Below, piece after piece: positions 39,741 through 53,268 of a stretch of 64,000 nucleotides of DNA. This DNA is from Rapana venosa (taxonomy: Eukaryota; Mollusca; Gastropoda; Neogastropoda; Muricidae), in contig CM054145.1 in the NCBI GenBank assembly GCA_028751875.1, positions 1,656,924 through 1,720,923 of the forward strand, written 5' to 3'. A program made the position numbers and the translations under genes. Each line of letters starts with the position of its first letter. The stretch's first letter is position 1. The notes under the pieces were generated by a model, which was given only the letters and a program-made list of their open reading frames with translations, did not search any database and was not told the DNA's origin.

Positions 39741-42000
39741 AAAGCGTAAATCATTTTGAGTCCCCCATGAATCGGGCGTAAAAAGAAGAATGATTTGAAG
39801 AAGTTTATCAACGGGCCCCCTTTTAAATTTTTTAGTCCCCTTTAAAATTAAAAGGGCATAAATCAATAAACGAAGTTTTTTTAAAAAAATGGGGTTGAGG
39901 GGAAATTTTTGGGTCAACATTTTTGTTTAAACATGTAAAAAAAAAGCCATAAATATAAACGGGTGGCCTGTTTTTGCCGGATTTTCTTGCATCTGCATTG
40001 AAACTTGATGTCCTAATTCTGGTCCTTCAAAGCGATGCTAGGCCCTAGGCTATGTGCAGAAATGGAATTTCCGTAAGGCCAGGATAGCAAAAACACTGGC
40101 AGTGAAGGTAGACCACTTGCTTGCAGAGAAAATACAGCAGGCATGGCACAAAGCTTGACCCTCTTTCCCAGATAAGATCATATTTCAGCCACCAGTTTTC
40201 AGCAGGAACAACCACACAACCTCCAGGCCCACCAGTGTTACATAAACCCTGCCCAGCAATCAAGTGTATCCACTCCTAGGCAAGAAGGGTTTGCACAGCT
40301 GGATGTCCGCTGTTGCAGACCCCTGTCCCAGATAATTGGCATTAAGTTGACATTAAAGGCTTTAGAGGAAAAACGGGATGCTGTACTACGGGATGCTGTA
40401 CGGTAGTCCAGTGTACCCTGTGAAATTTGCTAGGGTAGTTTTGTGCAACAAAGGTTTTCTTCAAATATCTTTGAAATGAATAAAACTTTTATTTTATACT
40501 GTTGTCATCTGAAAGTTTACAGTAAATTCTATCAAATATGAAAAAATTGAAAATTGCTCATTTTTTCAGATAAACCATTGTTGCTCTAAGGCATTGAAAT
40601 GTGAGGCTCCACCATTCAATGAGTTGCATTGCAAGGGAGGTCAAGTTTTAGTTGTTAACATGCTATTAAATCTGCCAACAAAAAGGCTGGTCAATACAGA
40701 AGAAAAACACATATTGAAAATCGGACAATTTTACAAACAGTTATTACAAACTGACAAGATAGACTGCAGGAAGTGACAAAATGAGAAACGGACAAGTTTT
40801 GCATCAAAATGGGTGGTCGGAATGAGGGCTTGGGTGTTTTGAAACGCGTTTTTAAAGCAAAAGGAAACAAAATTACACCTCGATACTTCGTACAGGGAAC
40901 AAGAATGGCTATTGTCAAAATGGACAACCTGACCCCCACTTGTCTAAACTGGCTCCTGGCAGACAAGAGGGTCAGGTACAGAGCAACGCATTTTGAGATG
41001 AGCGTCACAACTGAAGTCACATTTAGTTTCTTTTTATATTATGTCATACACTACTGCAACACTTTCCAATATCATATCTGCAATCAACGGTCAGTCAAAC
41101 TTCAGTATCACCTTTTTTCAAAGTCACAGCAAATAAATGTTTTTCGTTCCTTGGCTAGAGCTCCAAGGTTCATTTAATGGTAGTCACAGTTGTTTGCGTG
41201 AGATGTAGGCCCAAATTCTTCACACTGTGAGGTTTAATGAACAGGTTTTTCGGGAGGAAACCTCAAATTTGAATGGTTTGCTTTATTGCATGCGAACAGA
41301 TGCTACTGTAATTCTGAATCAGGAGACTGTTTTTGTCAGCTGGCTTCTGTTTTTGTCAGCTGGCTTCTGTTTTGTCAGCTGGCTTCTGTTTTTGTCAGCT
41401 GGCTTCCTTCAAAGGAAGATCTCCTCAACCAGGTTCAAATGCCAGTCAGCTTGCGGAACAAAATGTTGGTTCTGTCACATTTTGATCTTGCGATTGATCA
41501 TTCTGATGTGCCTTACATTGTGCTGCACTTTACATCAGATTTTGTGGTAAAAGCAAGGGTTAGCTGTACTGTATCTAAACAGAAAATACTTTGTTAGCCA
41601 GAAAGCATGACACACACATATGACAATGGTGACTGACAATGACACATGCAGATGACAATGACACAATGAGTGTTGTCACTGTACCTGTCTTCCAGCAGTC
41701 CAGTCTCTGACAGTGACAGTGGCCTGTGTTTCCTCAATCCCACTGACGCAGAATGGATCTGCACACACACACACACACACATCTCAGTACCCTCACATGC
41801 CTCTGAACACAGCTTACAGCAATACTCCAAACAAAAGTAACGGTTTTTCCACACTTGGGGAAACCAAATATGGGAATTACAAAAAAATCCCACACTCACC
41901 CACACACAAAACCAAAACAAAAACCACAACACAAAAACACACCCCTTTGTTTTCCCAAATGGATCAATTTACACCCTCATTTTGCCCCCCCCCCAAAACA
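39741..42000. other. unidentified sequence, better quality than its flanks
   Basis: Positions 40030-41600 have few inflated homopolymers. Frames such as 40594-40776 and 40809-41177 (plus) show no recognised family. 41327-41410 holds four copies of a 19-21-bp unit, TTTTTGTCAGCTGGCTTCTG. 41138-41190 matches the short dispersed repeat seen at 7835 and 11605. (CA)n occurs at about 41760-41782. Confidence 0.5.
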
Positions 42001-43250
42001 GCTGATGATTTGTTTTCATTAAACTTTTTCCCAAAAAGCTGTTTCATAACTGGGGAACACGTTTAAAAAAAGGGCTCCGGGCCACGGGTCGGCCCCAATC
42101 AAAGAAAAGGGGATGATGCCCAAACCCAAAAAGAGACACTGACCATTTCCCAAAATTTCCTCTTTCTTTTCCCTTCCACCTTGTGTGGGTAAAATTAAGG
42201 AAGATACGGGAAGACTGAACGGGTTAAAAACCCCAAACCCCAATTTTTTCCTATAAAAATAAAAGATCTACACATCCCCTCAGACAGATGCATCAAAAAA
42301 ACAAATCAAAGACAAAAAAAAGGGCCTGTTTTCGATTAAAAAAGGGCGCATATTTTTAGTGCTACATCCAAAAACATCATCCCCCATTTAATCAAAAAAA
42401 CAAGCAAAAACCCCAAACAACCACAAAATAACATAATCAAATAATATCTTTTTTTTTTGATAAAATCCATCAATCACAAAACATTTTTAAAGGGAACACT
42501 GCCTTATTTCTTTACAACAAAAAAAATTGGGGACGGATAGTCAGTGGGGGAAAGCACTCGCTTTCCCCCACCCAATTTAAAGCAGCTTTTGAGCGGGGTT
42601 TCCAGTTGGGGGTTACCGTTTGCGCCCCTTGGCTTCAGAAACATTCCCCCCGTTCACCCCTTTTAAAAGGGTACCTCCCCCATTTTTAGGGTCGGGGAAA
42701 GGAAAACACGAGGGGAGAAATGGGCACCGCCCTCAATAGGGCGGGCCCCTAAAGAGTGAGGCTCTGAGGGCCCCCCCGCTCCCCAAAGACCTTTTGGGTT
42801 ATGGGACACCCTTTACCTTTTTCCCCTAAAAAAAATTAGGGTTTTACACCTCCCGAACCCCTTGAGGTCAGGGGTTTTGGGGGCATGCACTGCACTGCTT
42901 TTTTTTGGGAAAGTTTTTTGTGAAAAAATTGAAACTAACTGGGGCCCACCCCTCTCCAGATAAGGATGCCCGGGGTATTTTAATTTTATCCACCTCCACC
43001 TTAAATGCCCATATTTTTACATGAAACATGGGGGGGTTTTTTTTTTCACTGTGGGGATTTTTAACATCACTTTTGCTCAAAAAACCCTCCTTTAGCTGAA
43101 GGGCCGGTATGGGTAACCCTTTAAATTTAACCCCCCTTGAACAGAAACCCTCACCGGAAGGGAACCCTTTACCCTCATAACTGTCAGTCACGGGGTTCAG
43201 CACTTTTTACTGCAACTGGTCAGCCCCCAAAAAAAATTTTTTTACACTGT
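42001..43250. other. low-quality sequence with a Repeat E copy
   Basis: Homopolymer-inflated. 42640-42830 contains a degraded reverse Repeat E (AAAGGGTACCTCCCCCATTT, CTCAATAGGGCGGGCCCCTA, TTTTGGGTTATGGGACACCC). No gene seen. Confidence 0.55.
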
Positions 43251-43960
43251 CAGTGGGGCCCTAACACCCCAACATTCAACCAAGCAACAGCCCAGCCCCC
43301 AAAAAACCCCGGAACAGCAACACAGTCAGTAAAACAAGCCGATAACACAGTCATTCAACAAAGCAGAAACCCGGGCAGTCAAAAAACCCACAAAAACACA
43401 TTTCCGTAAACCAAACCAGCAGAAACACTTCAGTCAAAAAGCCAGCATAACACAGTCAAAAAACCAGCAGAAACACTTTCAACAAGCCAGCAGTAAACAC
43501 AGTAAAACAACCCAACGTAAAAACATCAACAACCCAGCAGAAAACCCAGCCCAAACAACCAGCAGTAAAACAGTCAAAAAGCCACAACAGCAACACAGTC
43601 ATCAACAAGCCAGCACAACACAGTCGGTCAACAACCCAGCAACAGCCCCCAGTCAGCCCCAACAACCCCAGCAGAAACACATCATCAACAAGCCAAAACA
43701 CACAGCCCAGTCAAAAACCCACCCAACAACACAGTCAGCCCAACAAGCCCCAACACACATCATTCAACAACCCCGCAACACACAGTCAGTCAACAAGCCA
43801 CAGCAATACAGCCCGAAAACAAGCCAAAACAAAAACCAAGTCGGGTAAACCAGGCCGGGAGCAAAACCCAAAAAGCAGTCAGTTCAATCAACAACCCACC
43901 AAGCAAAAACCCGTCATCAACAAGCCCAAACAACAAGAGTAGTAAATCAAAAACCGGGAA
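43250..43960 (+). repeat. degraded satellite (CAACAAGCCAGCA...ACACAGTCA)
   Basis: Tandem units near 20-25 bp built from CAGCAGAAACACAGTCA and ATCAACAAGCC with many indels. No gene. Confidence 0.8.
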
Positions 43961-44024
43961 CGCACAGAAAGGGGGGCGTAAAGGGTACCGGGCAAAGAAA
44001 TTTTTGCAGGGGTTTGCCCCTCAC

Positions 44025-45420
44025 CTTGACACTGACAGCGGGCCGGCTTTTTTGGAACCATGCAGCGGGGGCCTGAGGAAAACCCCAACACACACACCCC
44101 AAACCACACACCACACACACACCAACACACACACCACAACACCACACACACACCACCACGGGTTCCCCACTTAACACTGCACGGGGCCTTTGAGGACACA
44201 CACACACACACACCCCCAAATGTTCCCCTCCCGGACCCCGCAAAAAACACCTGCAAAAGGACCAAAAACCCCCCTCATACACGGGGGGGAAGAAAAGCCA
44301 ACAGGAAAATACCCGGGGGTCTACCCCCGGGGACACTAGCCAGGTCTTTTCCCCACAGGGGAAACTACCAGGGTTTCTTTTCCCAAACACTAGCCATGGT
44401 TTTCCCCACGGGGACACTACCTTTGGGCCCAAATACCCCGGACACTAGCCGGTGGTCTATCCCACAGGACCCCCGGTGGTCTTTTCCCACGGGGACATAC
44501 CCCAGGGCCAACCCCACGGGACCCCAAGCCATGGTTATTCCACAAGACACTAGCCATGGCATTCCACAAGAAAATAGCCAGGGTCTATTCCCCCAAGACA
44601 CTACCCATGGTCTTTCCCCCCGGACACTACCCAGGGCCATCCCACAGGACACTACCTGGTCTTTTCCCAAACACACCCCGTGGCCCTTTTCCCACAGGAC
44701 ATTTCCAGGGTCTATTAAAAGGGACACCACCCAAGGTCTTTTCCCAAAAGGGGACATTTGCCCATGGTCTATTCCAAAAGACAAAACCATGGCCCTTTTC
44801 CACAGGACCCTTTCCAAAGGTCTACCCCCACAGGCCACTAGCCAGGGTTTTTTTCCCCACGGGGACACTAGCCGTGGTCTACCCCCCAGGACACTAGCCG
44901 GGTCTTTTTCCAAAGGACCCCAGCCAGGGTCTTTTCCCAAAAAGGACATAGCCCGGGTCATTCCACAAGACACTACCAGGGTCTATTCCCCAGGACACTA
45001 CCCATGGCTATTCCACAGGACACTAGCCTTGGCCCTATTCCACGGGAAACACAAAAGCCATGGCCCTTTTCCACAAGAAACCACCATGGCTTTTCCCAAA
45101 AGGGACCCCACCCTGGTCTATTCCACAAGACACTACCATGGCTATTTCCACGGGACACTAGCCAGGGTCTATCCCAACCCCAAACCCATGGTCTATTCCA
45201 AAAGGGACATTTCCATGGCCCTATTCCACAAGAAAACCACCGGGTCTATTCCACAGGAACAACAGCCGTGGTCTTTTCCACGGGAACATTTGCCAGGGGC
45301 AAATTCCCAGGCACAGAAATTTGGTAAAAACCCCCACGGGGACTTTTGCCATGGTCTATTCCCCGGAAACACTAGCCATGGTAATTCCACAAAACAGCTA
45401 ATCCCCAGGACTGTACAAAA
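44025..45420 (+). repeat. approximately 26-bp satellite with CCATGG core
   Basis: From about 44310, tandem units of TAGCCATGGTCTATTCCACA plus GGACAC, corrupted by homopolymer changes; preceded by a CACACA stretch. A long plus frame at 44060-45517 arises only because the unit lacks stops in most phases. Not a gene. Confidence 0.9.
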
Positions 45421-46490
45421 ATGGTCAAGATACCCAATTTTATTATATAAAAAAAATTTTGTTTTTTTTGGGGGGTTTTTTTTCAGGCTAAAACCCATAC
45501 CCACAGTCAACTACTGAAGGCCCCACATCAAGCAAGAGCAGAAAAGAAAATTTTGGAAAAAAAAAAATTACAAAACAGCAGGGAAAAAGAAATTTGGAAA
45601 AAGTTAAAAGTACAGGTCCCATTTAGTCAAAAGATGGGTTTAAATTCACTTAATAAAAAATAATTGTGGAATACACTACTCTGAGGATTTTTTTTATTAT
45701 AAATAAATTCTAGCAAATGCACAACACCCCCCCCCCCAAAAATCTTCGTGAGAAGTAACAACCACCCCCAACAGAGAAAGAAAGAAGAAAGCACAAAAGT
45801 TTGATTTTGAAAAAATTAAAATTGAAAACCCACTAAAACCTTCACTGAGACAAAAACCAAAACCCAAAAAAAAACCCAAACAAACACCACACAAAAATCC
45901 CCACGAAATTACCACAACACACACACACACCCCAAAACAAAGAGATAATTTCCCAATTAAATTTCCCAATATTTATTATCTCAAAACAGGAAATGAAACA
46001 AAGAATGAGGGGAGGCCCACACATAAAAAGGAAAAAGAGTAAAATCAGGTACATTGGGTCTTTCAAAACGGGACAGCACCGTAAAAAAACCAAACACTTT
46101 TGGTCCTGTGCAACAACAACACTTATATCTGACAAAACCCTTTTCAAAAACTTTCTTTTTGCAGGCGCTACATAAAAACCCTCGATTAAAAAAAGACTCT
46201 TGTTCACGGGGCAAGTGTGCAGGGCACACGCGCAAAAAACCCCACACACAAAAAACAAAACCGGGCCCCCCAACCCAATCCCGAAGATTTAAAAAAAATC
46301 CCAAAAGACAGGGTTTCTTTTTCAGGGTTTTCCCCCCAAAAACACCTCCCTGCCCTGCCCAAACCCTGCCCTGCCCTGCCTCCCTACCCTGCCCTGCCCT
46401 GTGCCCTCCCCTCCCCTCACGGGCCCTTTTTTTTCCAGTTTTTCCCATGGCTGGGGCTTTCTTTCTCCTTCACTCTCCCCTCCTTGAATC
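45421..46490. other. low-quality sequence, no gene recognised
   Basis: Includes a CCCTGCCCTGCC repeat at about 46350-46410 and A-rich stretches. Nothing supported. Confidence 0.5.
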
Positions 46491-46990
46491 TTTTCCTCTG
46501 CCCAAAAACCCCAAATTACACACATGTCTTTAGCACTTCATGACTAAAAACCCCCACTTTCCCTTTCACACATGAAAACATGTTACATTTTTAGACTTCA
46601 TGACTGAAAAAACCTTAACACCCATTTTACTTATAGCACTTAAATTAATCGGAAAACCACACACAATACACACACATACATTTTTACATTATGGGCCCCT
46701 TCCCTTCATTGACGGGACTGAAACACCACTTTACACACACTTGACAATTTTTCCCTTTTCCTTCAGGGGACTGAAACAAAAAACCACACACACACATGTA
46801 AAATTTAGCACTTCCTTCATGACTGAAACCCCCACAAAACCTCCATTTACAAAATACACCCTTCTTTACTGATACACCACATACCCAAAAAACACATGAA
46901 CTTTTTGCATTTTTTCCCATGCCCGGGAAACACCAATACACACACCCCACATGTACATTTATAGCACTTCCTTCGTCCTGACAGCCCTTT
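46490..46990 (+). repeat. degraded tandem repeat (ACACACATGTACATTTATAGC)
   Basis: Repeating blocks of CACACATGTACATTTATAGC, ACTTCCTTCATGACTGAAAC at intervals near 65-80 bp, about seven copies, with heavy length error. Confidence 0.8.
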
Positions 46991-47034
46991 ACTTTAAACA
47001 ACCCTAAAACCCACCAAAATCAGGGTGGGTGGTC

Positions 47035-47445
47035 TAAAGGTAAAAAAACCCCCTCCCAAAAAACAAAAAATTTGGGGTTTTGGGAAGAAAGTGTGTGGGG
47101 GTTTCCCCACCCTTTGTTTGGGCCCTAAAACTTTTCCTCCACCACTGGGCCCTTGAAGGGTTACCCTGGGGGGAGTCTTTCGGTTGACATGATAAACTGA
47201 GGTCCTGTTTTTCACAAAATTATTTAGCGCCCCAAAAAAAAACCTTTGGCAACTGGGGAAATTTGTCCTAAAAAATTCTGTAAAAAAACCACCTCTGATG
47301 GGGAAAACCCAATACAGTTCAGAAAAGGGAAAAGAAAACAAAAAGGGGGGGTTGCTGCTCGGGCGACGCGTCCTCCCCGGGGAGGGGCCACCCGAATTTC
47401 CCCGCAGAAAAAAATTGTTTGGTTTAAAAAGTGGTGTACAAACCC
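47035..47445 (+). mobile_element. SINE-B, forward, corrupted
   Basis: Recognisable by TTTCGGTTGACATGATAAAC, AAATTATTTAGCGCCC, CTTTGGCAACTGGGGAAATT, ACCACCTCTGATGGGGAAAA and the CTCCCCGGGGAGGGGCCACC segment, matching 690-940 in order with many homopolymer differences. Confidence 0.75.
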
Positions 47446-48055
47446 CAGGCATATTTGGGATGTGGCACGCATTTGTTACTTCCACTTTTCCACAATCATC
47501 GTGTCACACAACAGCATTTTTTGTCAAAACATAAGATTTTTTTTGCTGCCCCCAACAAACCTGCAAAAACCCTCAACACAGCTGAGAAGATATGAGGAAA
47601 CATGGCTGAAGGGGACTAAATTCTAAAAATGCTGCCAAGTCTAAAGTTTTTCCCCAAAAAAGGAAGCTGTTTTCCATGATTTCCCCTTTTTCATTTTCCC
47701 CCAGCTAGCTTTTTTTTATACACCCAAAAGCAAGGATTTTTTCTTTTTCGGAAAGAAAAGGAGTTTTTTTTGTTTGTTTGAAATCAGGGACCCTCTGTAA
47801 AAAAAAAAACCAAACCAGTGCCCCCCCCATACCATTTGACATAAAAGGAAACCCTGCATAGTAGCTAGAGACCCCACCTGAAAAGGGGAAGGGGCCCCAA
47901 GCCCCTTGCCAGAACGGGGAAAAGGGTGGAGGGTGCTGTTGGGGGCCCCTAAGCTCCGCTAGGAGCTAAAAAGGACAAAGAAGAATGAAAAAATGGGAAA
48001 CAAAAAATTTAATCATCATTTCGGTCCTATCATTTTCAAATAATATTTTAAAGGG
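47446..48055. other. low-quality sequence, no gene recognised
   Basis: No supported feature. Confidence 0.5.
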
Positions 48056-48059
48056 ATCT

Positions 48060-48352
48060 TGGAGAAAATCATAAAGGGACCCTGGAAAAAAAATTAAACA
48101 CAACCTAAACCCTTGGGATGAGCCCTTAAAAAACCCGGGGGCCCACCCCTGTCGAACGCATGCAAAAAATTTTGGGCACATATTTAAAACCCGTTCCGCT
48201 TTTTGAAAGGGCCTTTTTTGGGCGGGTTGGGAACAATGAAAAAATTTTTCAAACTGCATACCCCGGGGAAAAAAAAAAAGTTCTGACACTTGTTTGTTGT
48301 TTTACAAGATTAAACCTAATAAGTTCCATAAATTATTATTATTATTATTCTT
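48060..48352 (+). mobile_element. SINE-A body plus CR1/L2-like LINE tail, corrupted
   Basis: 48150-48265 follows the SINE-A order (CGAACGCATGCAAAAAATTT, AAAACCCGTTCCGCTTTTTG, CAAACTGCATACCCCGGGG). 48275-48352 (TTGTTGTTTTACAAGATTAA, ATTATTATTATT) is a LINE 3' tail. Confidence 0.6.
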
Positions 48353-50345
48353 TTTAAGATATCCCTTATCAACCAGCTATAAAGATTTCCCTTTTTCACC
48401 CAAACACAAAACAGTAAGGCAAAAAACCTTAAAACCCATTTAAAACAGAAACGCACACTAGCAATATACGGGCAGACTTCGACCCTGAGCCCTACCCCCG
48501 TAACTTTCCCTGTAATAAACCCCCCCCCAATTTTTTCCCCTTCCTCTTTTTTCTCCCCCTTAATTTTCCCAAAAGGGGGGAAAAAAAAAACCACATCACT
48601 GAAACAATCCACCATGTTTGGTGACTACGCTAAAAGAAAAGAAAATTTCTCACGGGCTTGCCCCCTGAAAACCTGTAGGAAAATAATCATCAAAATCATC
48701 ATTACCCCTTACCCCCAGGGGGTGTGAAAGGGCAGAAACCAAAGCGTTCCCATTTCCTCCCTTTCCGGGGGCCAACCTATTTCACTGTTTCCCCAAAGAG
48801 TGCGGCAGGGCCCTTAAACTCTTTTTCCCTCCGGTTTCTGCCATCACATTCTTTACGAGCTCACGGGCCCCGGGGGGTCCTTCGCCCCGAAAAAAATAAT
48901 AAATTTTCTCTGTTTGCTGTTGAAAAATTTACAGCAACCAGGAAATTCTGCGGGGACTTTTGGTGTTTTTCAGAGCCCTTTTTCGGATATTCTTTTACCT
49001 TGATATGTGCTTCCCTTTTTTTTGGTTTTGCTTTATCTCAAAACCCTCTACTTTTGTCAAAAAGGGAAATTTCAATAAAAGAATGCTACTTTTTTTTCCC
49101 CTGCCACCAGCAGATTTCATTTTGGGGTTAACCGGAACAGCGAAAAAAAGAACAATTCCAGAAAAAGGGCTGTGCTGAAACCCAGATTTTTTGGTGGCGG
49201 CCCTGTGGGGACGTAAAATTGGGAAGTGAATGAGTGCGGACCCTTGGCAGTGACACACCCGCAGAAAGGCCCCAACGGGTTTCGCCCCAAACCCCGGCCC
49301 ACCACCCCCTTCCAGCTCCAGGGGGCTTGCCCCCCCTAAGCCCCAACCAGGTAATGGGGAGCCAGGCCTCGGGCCCCCACCCTTTGGTGGCTTTCTGAAA
49401 CACACACATGAACACAGCACCCACCCAGGGAAGGGCACCATCCCAAAACACCACACATACACCATCTTTCAATGTACTCCTGCCTCCCATTTTTCATTTT
49501 CTTCTTTCATATTCGGGAGACACCCAAGGGGACAAAAATTTTAAATTTTTCTTTTGGGAAAGACTACTGTTAAAATTTACCTGATAAACCCACTGCAGGT
49601 GTCGGGTTTCTCTTAAGCCTGATTGAAAACCCAGGATTTTTTTTTTTTTTTACTTTTTAAGTCATCCCAGAGCCCCCTGTCGGGTTTAATTTCCCCAAAG
49701 GCTGGTGCACCTCCTTTCATCTTTATCAACTTTTTTCCTTTTTTGTTTTTTTTTCCGCCCAAACAGAAATAAAAAAAAAAAACCATCTCTGATTCTGGGG
49801 CCTCGGGTTAAAAAAAGGGGGCCCCCATTTTTCCTTTTCCCATTTTATTATTTTGTCCCAGCTCCCAAGTTATGAAAAAGACCTTTGGTCAAAAACCCAA
49901 AGGAAATGATTTGTCGGGGAGGGGTTTTGTGGTAAATCACTACCATGGGTGGGTGTCTCTTCTCCTACCCGACCCATAGCTAAGTGCCCTTTGGGAAAAT
50001 CAGAACAGGGTTCACGGTTGTAGCCTTTTACTGAAGTTGAATCAAAACCCGGGCAGCACAAACACCACTAAAAAACGACCCGGGCAACTACACGGGGGGT
50101 TTTCCCTGTTTGGTCGTCCCCAACAGGGGCTAAACTTCATTTTAAAAGTCCCCCAGGGATTTCCTTTGCTTGGAGTATAAAAAAAAAAATAAATTATATA
50201 AAACTTGAAACCCGGGCGGGGGTAGGGTTTTTGTTCTTTGTCATGTCATTCATGCCACTGGTCATAGTGGGCCTAAATTAAAGGCAAGGGAAAATTTTTT
50301 AAATGTGTTCCAAAAACCCTTTGGTCATTAAAGGAAGCCAGTTTA
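48353..50345. other. low-quality sequence, no gene recognised
   Basis: Homopolymer-inflated throughout. Frames at 48724-49131 and 48995-49465 show no recognised family. Confidence 0.5.
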
Positions 50346-50565
50346 ACGAGCCCTCAGCTTCCCCGGGGGCCGTTTTTGAGGGCATACCCATCTCCCTCCC
50401 TCGTCTGACCTTCCCTGCCCCAAAAGAGGCAGGTCCCCTTTTAAGCGGGGGTGAACTTGGGGAACTGTACGAACCCAAAGGGTTTGTCCAAACGGTCCCC
50501 ATCCAAGTGGAAACCCAAACGCTAAAATGCTGTTTTTGCCCTTACTTGGGGGAAAGCGAGGCTTG
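50346..50565 (+). mobile_element. Repeat E, forward, corrupted
   Basis: CCCATCTCCCTCCCTCGTCT, CCCCAAAAGAGGCAGGTCCC, GGGGTGAACTTGGGGAACTG parallel 5980-6080. Confidence 0.65.
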
Positions 50566-53217
50566 ACCACTACCCCTACCCTGCCCCCTACTGGTGGCCC
50601 CTACACAGGGCCCTACTTTTCCCAAAAAATAGGGAAATTGGGTTTTTAACATGGGGCAAAAATTTAAAATTTAATTTCTGATGTTTTTTCTGAAAGGGAC
50701 TTTTTTTAATACCCCCTCAAAATTCGGGGGAATGAAGTCAGTCCCAACTTTCACCTTGGGGAAAAAAATTTCCCTCACAGTTTACCGAGCAAGACCCCAA
50801 TCCCTTTTTCCCTCACTACCCAGAAAATTTGTTTTGGACACTAAAGTGTAACACCAGGCTTTTCTCCCCCTGCCTTTTTAATGAAAAACTTCAGCTTCCT
50901 TTACAAGCATTAAAACACAAACTCCCAAGTGCTAGCTTTTTTCACGATCCCCCCCCACACAAATTCTAAAAACCCCTGAAAACCTGGAAAAGGGGGACCA
51001 TTCAACGAGGGTCCCCGGCCTTTTTAAACTTTTTTTGCAGACACCCCCCCAAGCAGAAGGTGTGCCACATCGCACCCAACAGGGGATTTTTCCCAAAATT
51101 TCCGGGGCCCTCGGAAAACCCCCCGGTTTTTTTTCTGCCGGGAAAAATAATGAAAACATTCGTTTCAGTTTTTTGGGGCATAACCCGCACAAACCCTTGC
51201 ACTGCAATTTAACTGTTTGGGGGTTTGGATCTTTAATCCCCTTTTGTTTTACTTCAAGTTTTTGGCTTGTTAAAGTTTTAAACAAAGCTTTCCCTTTCCG
51301 TTTTGTCAATTGTACTACAATTTTTCAAATAACCAAAAAGATTCAAAAAAAACGGGTTTGACTTGGGGTGTTTCACCCTTTTGCTCTTTGGGGGAAAAAA
51401 AAACTTTTAAATTTCCTCAACTAAAAGTGAGACAAGTTTTTTTGCAGTTTTAAAAGGACAATGCGTCTGAATCCCCTTTTCCCTTTTTTATAAAATCTTG
51501 AGTAACCCGGCGTGAAAAATTTCTCAAAAAAAAAAACGGGCAAAATCAGAAAAAAAGGAAAAAAACCCGGTTTAAAATTTGTATTTTGAAGAGGGTTTAA
51601 AACCCCTTTTAAATTTTTAAAAATGCCAAGACGGGACATGAAAAAAAATGGAGAAAAACCCACATCTTTTTTTTATCAAAAATAAAAATAAAAATGTTTT
51701 TCCCCCAACACAAAAAATAGCAACACCCATGGAAGTCTTCCTTCTCAAAAAAAAAAATTTTTTTTTAATGGAAGCATGAGATACAAAACATTTTTAAATG
51801 CTTTTTTGGGGAATACATCATTATCTATACTGAAATTCACTATACAGTCCACGTCCTAATTTTCAGCCCACAGACTCAAGTATAAAATCATTACAAGGGA
51901 TTAAAAAAAGGCCATCTGACGACTGAAATTTTGAAACCGAAGTAAACAACCCAGTTCCTTGACTAATTTAAAGGGAAAAAAATCCCAAAAATTAGGGGAA
52001 GTTCATTTCCCTTTCTTGGCAAATCCAGCGAAAAAACCCCATGGCAAAAAAAAATCTTTTTTTTTAGCCTATTTTGGGGTTTTATTCCCTTTGATTTTTT
52101 GGCCCAAATCCTTTTCCAAATGGCTGACTTTTTCTTTTAAAAGGTATAAATAACTTTACACAGCTAAAAAATTGGAAAATTTAAAAATGAAGATAACCCC
52201 AACCAGGGCCCACAGGATGAGATGATCGTTTTAATGATTAAAAAAATAATGCTTTAAAAAAAACAAATGACTGAGTTTTTGCCGGGACTTTTGTGTTACT
52301 TTTATTAAAGATGGGGGGGTACTCAGAAAAGCGTGGTGATAAAAGAAAATTTTTTTGTCAATTTTTTACTTTTTAAACAATTTTATGGGAAAAATATAAA
52401 TGCAAAATTTGTTTGAGTTTTGCCTAAAAAGAAATTTTAAAGGGAATAAAAATCAATCTTTGGGGCAAAATATCGGATTATCATTTAGTAATTTCTGAGT
52501 AAAGGGGGACATGAACATGCAAGGGTATAAGAAATTTTTTTCCCCCCGGCATAAAGGGGAAATTGCACCGGCAGTTAAGGGGGAAACGCTTTTTGGGTAT
52601 CCCTTCCCAAAGACCAAAAAAACTAGATGTGTCAGGGCTTTGTTTGATGGTGGGTTTCAACAACCAGCCACTTGAAGTAAAAAAAATTTTTAAATGTAAT
52701 AATAATAAAAAAAAAAGTATGGAATTTTATAGCGCTATTTTCACAAGATATTTTAAACACAAAAGCGAAAGTTTAAAAAAAAACCGAATATTTATTATCT
52801 CCCCGCATCAAACTCAAATCTCCCATCCCAATTTCCCTCTTTAAAATTACTAAATTAATAAAATGGTTTAAAATAAAATGACATTGGATATTGCAATGTT
52901 TCCACCATTTGGTTTTAATAAAAATTTTAAAGCAGTAGTTTTTGGGGAACCGGGAAATTTCTTCCCAAATCCCCAGGGTTTGGGAAAAAATAAAATTTTG
53001 GACTACAAAAAACAATCTTCTCCCTTTAAAAATTAAAACCCTGAAAAAGGGGAAATTTTTCTAAAGAAAAAAAACCCCTTTAAATTTCACTTCCCACACA
53101 GCCGATAAATTTTAACTGGAAAATTGGGGCAAATTTTTAAACCCAACCACCCCCATTAATTACATCATCTAGTTTTAATCTCTATAAATTCCAAAAATTT
53201 TAAATTTAAATCCCATC

Positions 53218-53268
<51 letters not shown>

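Noticed and set aside
44060..45517. 485-codon plus frame
   Set aside because: Translation of a CCATGG-core satellite; the reverse strand is similarly open.
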